From: Priestia aryabhattai B8W22
GTDB lineage: Bacteria > Bacillota > Bacilli > Bacillales > Bacillaceae_H
Reading direction: 5' to 3'
DNA length: 64,000 nucleotides
NCBI RefSeq assembly: GCF_000956595.1
Contig: NZ_JYOO01000001.1
Span: 124,001-188,000 of the forward strand
The notes under the pieces were generated by a model. That model was given only the letters and a program-made list of their open reading frames with translations. It was not told where the DNA came from and ran no database searches. The stretch's first letter is position 1. Each line of letters begins with the position of its first letter. Shown piece by piece: positions 62,821 to 64,000 of the stretch. Both the position numbers and the translations under genes were made by a program.

Positions 62821-64000
62821 TTAACCAATTAGAATCTTTTCTTCTGCATACCGAATTTTAGATTGTTTATTTGAACGAATCGCAAGCACAAAACCAATGG
62901 TAAGAGGTCCTACCCTGCCAATAAACATCATAATAGTAATGAGAATACGTCCGACAGGACTTAAGTCGCCTGTAAAGTTAGCACTTAATCCAACTGTTCC
63001 AGAAGCAGAAAATGTTTCAAATAAAAGTGTAGACATATCTACACCTTTTTCTGTGATTGTGAGTAGAAAGAAAATAATAGAAACAAAAATAATCCCAGAA
63101 GTAGCAATAGAAAAAGCTCTATAAACAAGCGATTTCGGAATTCGGCGTCGAAAAACATTAATCTCTTCTTTATTTGTCAGTACTGTCCATAAAGCAAACA
63201 ATATTAAGACAAACGTAGTTATTTTAATTCCACCGCCTGTTGAACCTGGGGCTGCTCCAATAAACATAAGACCCATCATATACACTTTTGAAGGTAATGT
63301 GAGCGCCCCGATATCCAAAGTATTAAAACCAGCAGTACGAGGAACTACACCTTGAAAGTAAGATGCCCACCATTTATCACTCATGCTTAATTCACCCAAA
63401 GTATGAGGGTTATGATATTCCAAGGCAAAAATAATGAGGGTGCTCACCACATTTAGTGCAAGGGTCGAAATTAATACAATTTTAGTGTGAAGAGAAAACT
63501 TCCTTATGTTTCGTTTCTGAAAAATATCTGCAATGACAAAAAAGCCAGTTCCTCCTATTATGAAAAGTAACGAAATCATAATATTTACGGTTGGATCTCC
63601 TACCCACTTACTTAAATTATCTGGTTCCAAACCAAACCCTGCATTGTTAAAAGCAGATATAGAATGAAATATTCCATAATAGATAGCCTTTCCCCAGCTC
63701 ATTTCTTGAGCCCAACGGATAGCTAGGATAAGGGCTCCAATGCCTTCCACAGCCAATGTAATTAGTACAACACGTCGGACTAATGCAATAACGCCTTGTA
63801 GCGAAAAAGCATTTAGAGATTCCTTAAGTATTAACCTTTGTTGCAATCCAATTTTTTTACCAGTACAATAAACATGAGTATACCGATAGTCATGAATCCC
63901 CAGCCACCAACTTGGATGAGCACAAGCAGAATGAGCTGTCCAAATAAAGTAAATGTAGTACCAGTATCCACCACAGCTAGTCCTGTTACACATACAGCAG
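62821..64000 (-). pseudogene. Ktr/Trk-type potassium transporter subunit (KtrB/KtrD), frameshifted at an A7 run and cut by window end
   Basis: Membrane channel for potassium. The frame from 64000 reads [17 protein letters not shown] and [20 protein letters not shown], the first selectivity-filter hairpin. It then breaks at the T7 run 63852-63858 (A7 on the coding strand); one more A would join it to [20 protein letters not shown], which runs 340 residues with SISAFNNAGFG, GGTGFFVI, GAAPGSTGGGIK and SASGTVGLSANF to the stop. The 5' end lies outside the window. The break may be sequence error. Confidence 0.85.

Overview
The window is AT-rich, densely coded DNA from a low-GC Gram-positive bacterium of the Bacillaceae. 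This rests on AGGAGG-type ribosome binding sites, DinR-type LexA boxes, CcpA cre boxes, Fur and Zur boxes, and Bacillus-restricted families (YolD, YfmQ-like, IDEAL, DUF1540, CxxH/CxxC). A Priestia megaterium-like chromosome is possible, but that is inference. No tRNA, rRNA, CRISPR array, prophage or intact insertion sequence was seen.

Layout. 1-6.4 kb: flavohaemoglobin gene (cut by the window edge), a group II PLP decarboxylase, two SUKH-type proteins, and a LexA-controlled Y-family polymerase with YolD. 6.6-9.1 kb: a BrnQ amino acid carrier behind a long leader, then a 32-residue peptide gene. 9.6-16.3 kb: an inositol/sugar-type catabolic cluster (DeoR regulator, Gfo/Idh oxidoreductase, TIM-barrel enzyme, sugar porter, LacI regulator) with a cre box and five copies of an AAAGCGCTTT palindrome. 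17.4-21.6 kb: the EfeUOB iron uptake operon with its own TatA, under a Fur box. 21.7-26.3 kb: small zinc-finger, DUF1540, DoxX, DUF2935, secreted and flavodoxin-fold proteins. 26.6-30.4 kb: a metal P-type ATPase cluster resembling mycobacterial CtpC, with three accompanying HMA-like proteins and a small membrane protein. 31.2-33.3 kb: a permease pair behind a Zur box. 33.9 kb: an RsbR-like stress antagonist. 35.5-38.3 kb: dicarboxylate symporter plus aspartase. 40.2-53.0 kb: a divergent acid/CoA catabolic island (two CitMHS transporters, CoA transferase, three crotonases, dehydrogenase, thiolase, citrate synthase, thioesterase, MFS) with an IclR regulator and tandem operators on both sides. 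53.2-64 kb: YfmQ-like protein, nitrilase with a divergent MocR regulator, IDEAL peptide, NhaC antiporter, MarR/MFS pair, LysE exporter, and a Ktr/Trk potassium channel subunit cut by the window edge.

Three signals stand out. First, the dicarboxylate symporter and NhaC have paralogous upstream regions several hundred bases long; both carry two cre boxes and a pair of TACGCG-type motifs exactly 63 bp apart, and the same pair with the same spacing lies upstream of brnQ. Second, the CtpC-like ATPase cluster uses an HxxPGRxR signature where HMA domains usually have CxxC, and its ATPase lacks the canonical CPx membrane motif. Third, five otherwise well-conserved genes are broken by single-base length changes in A or G runs, which may be sequence error rather than biology.
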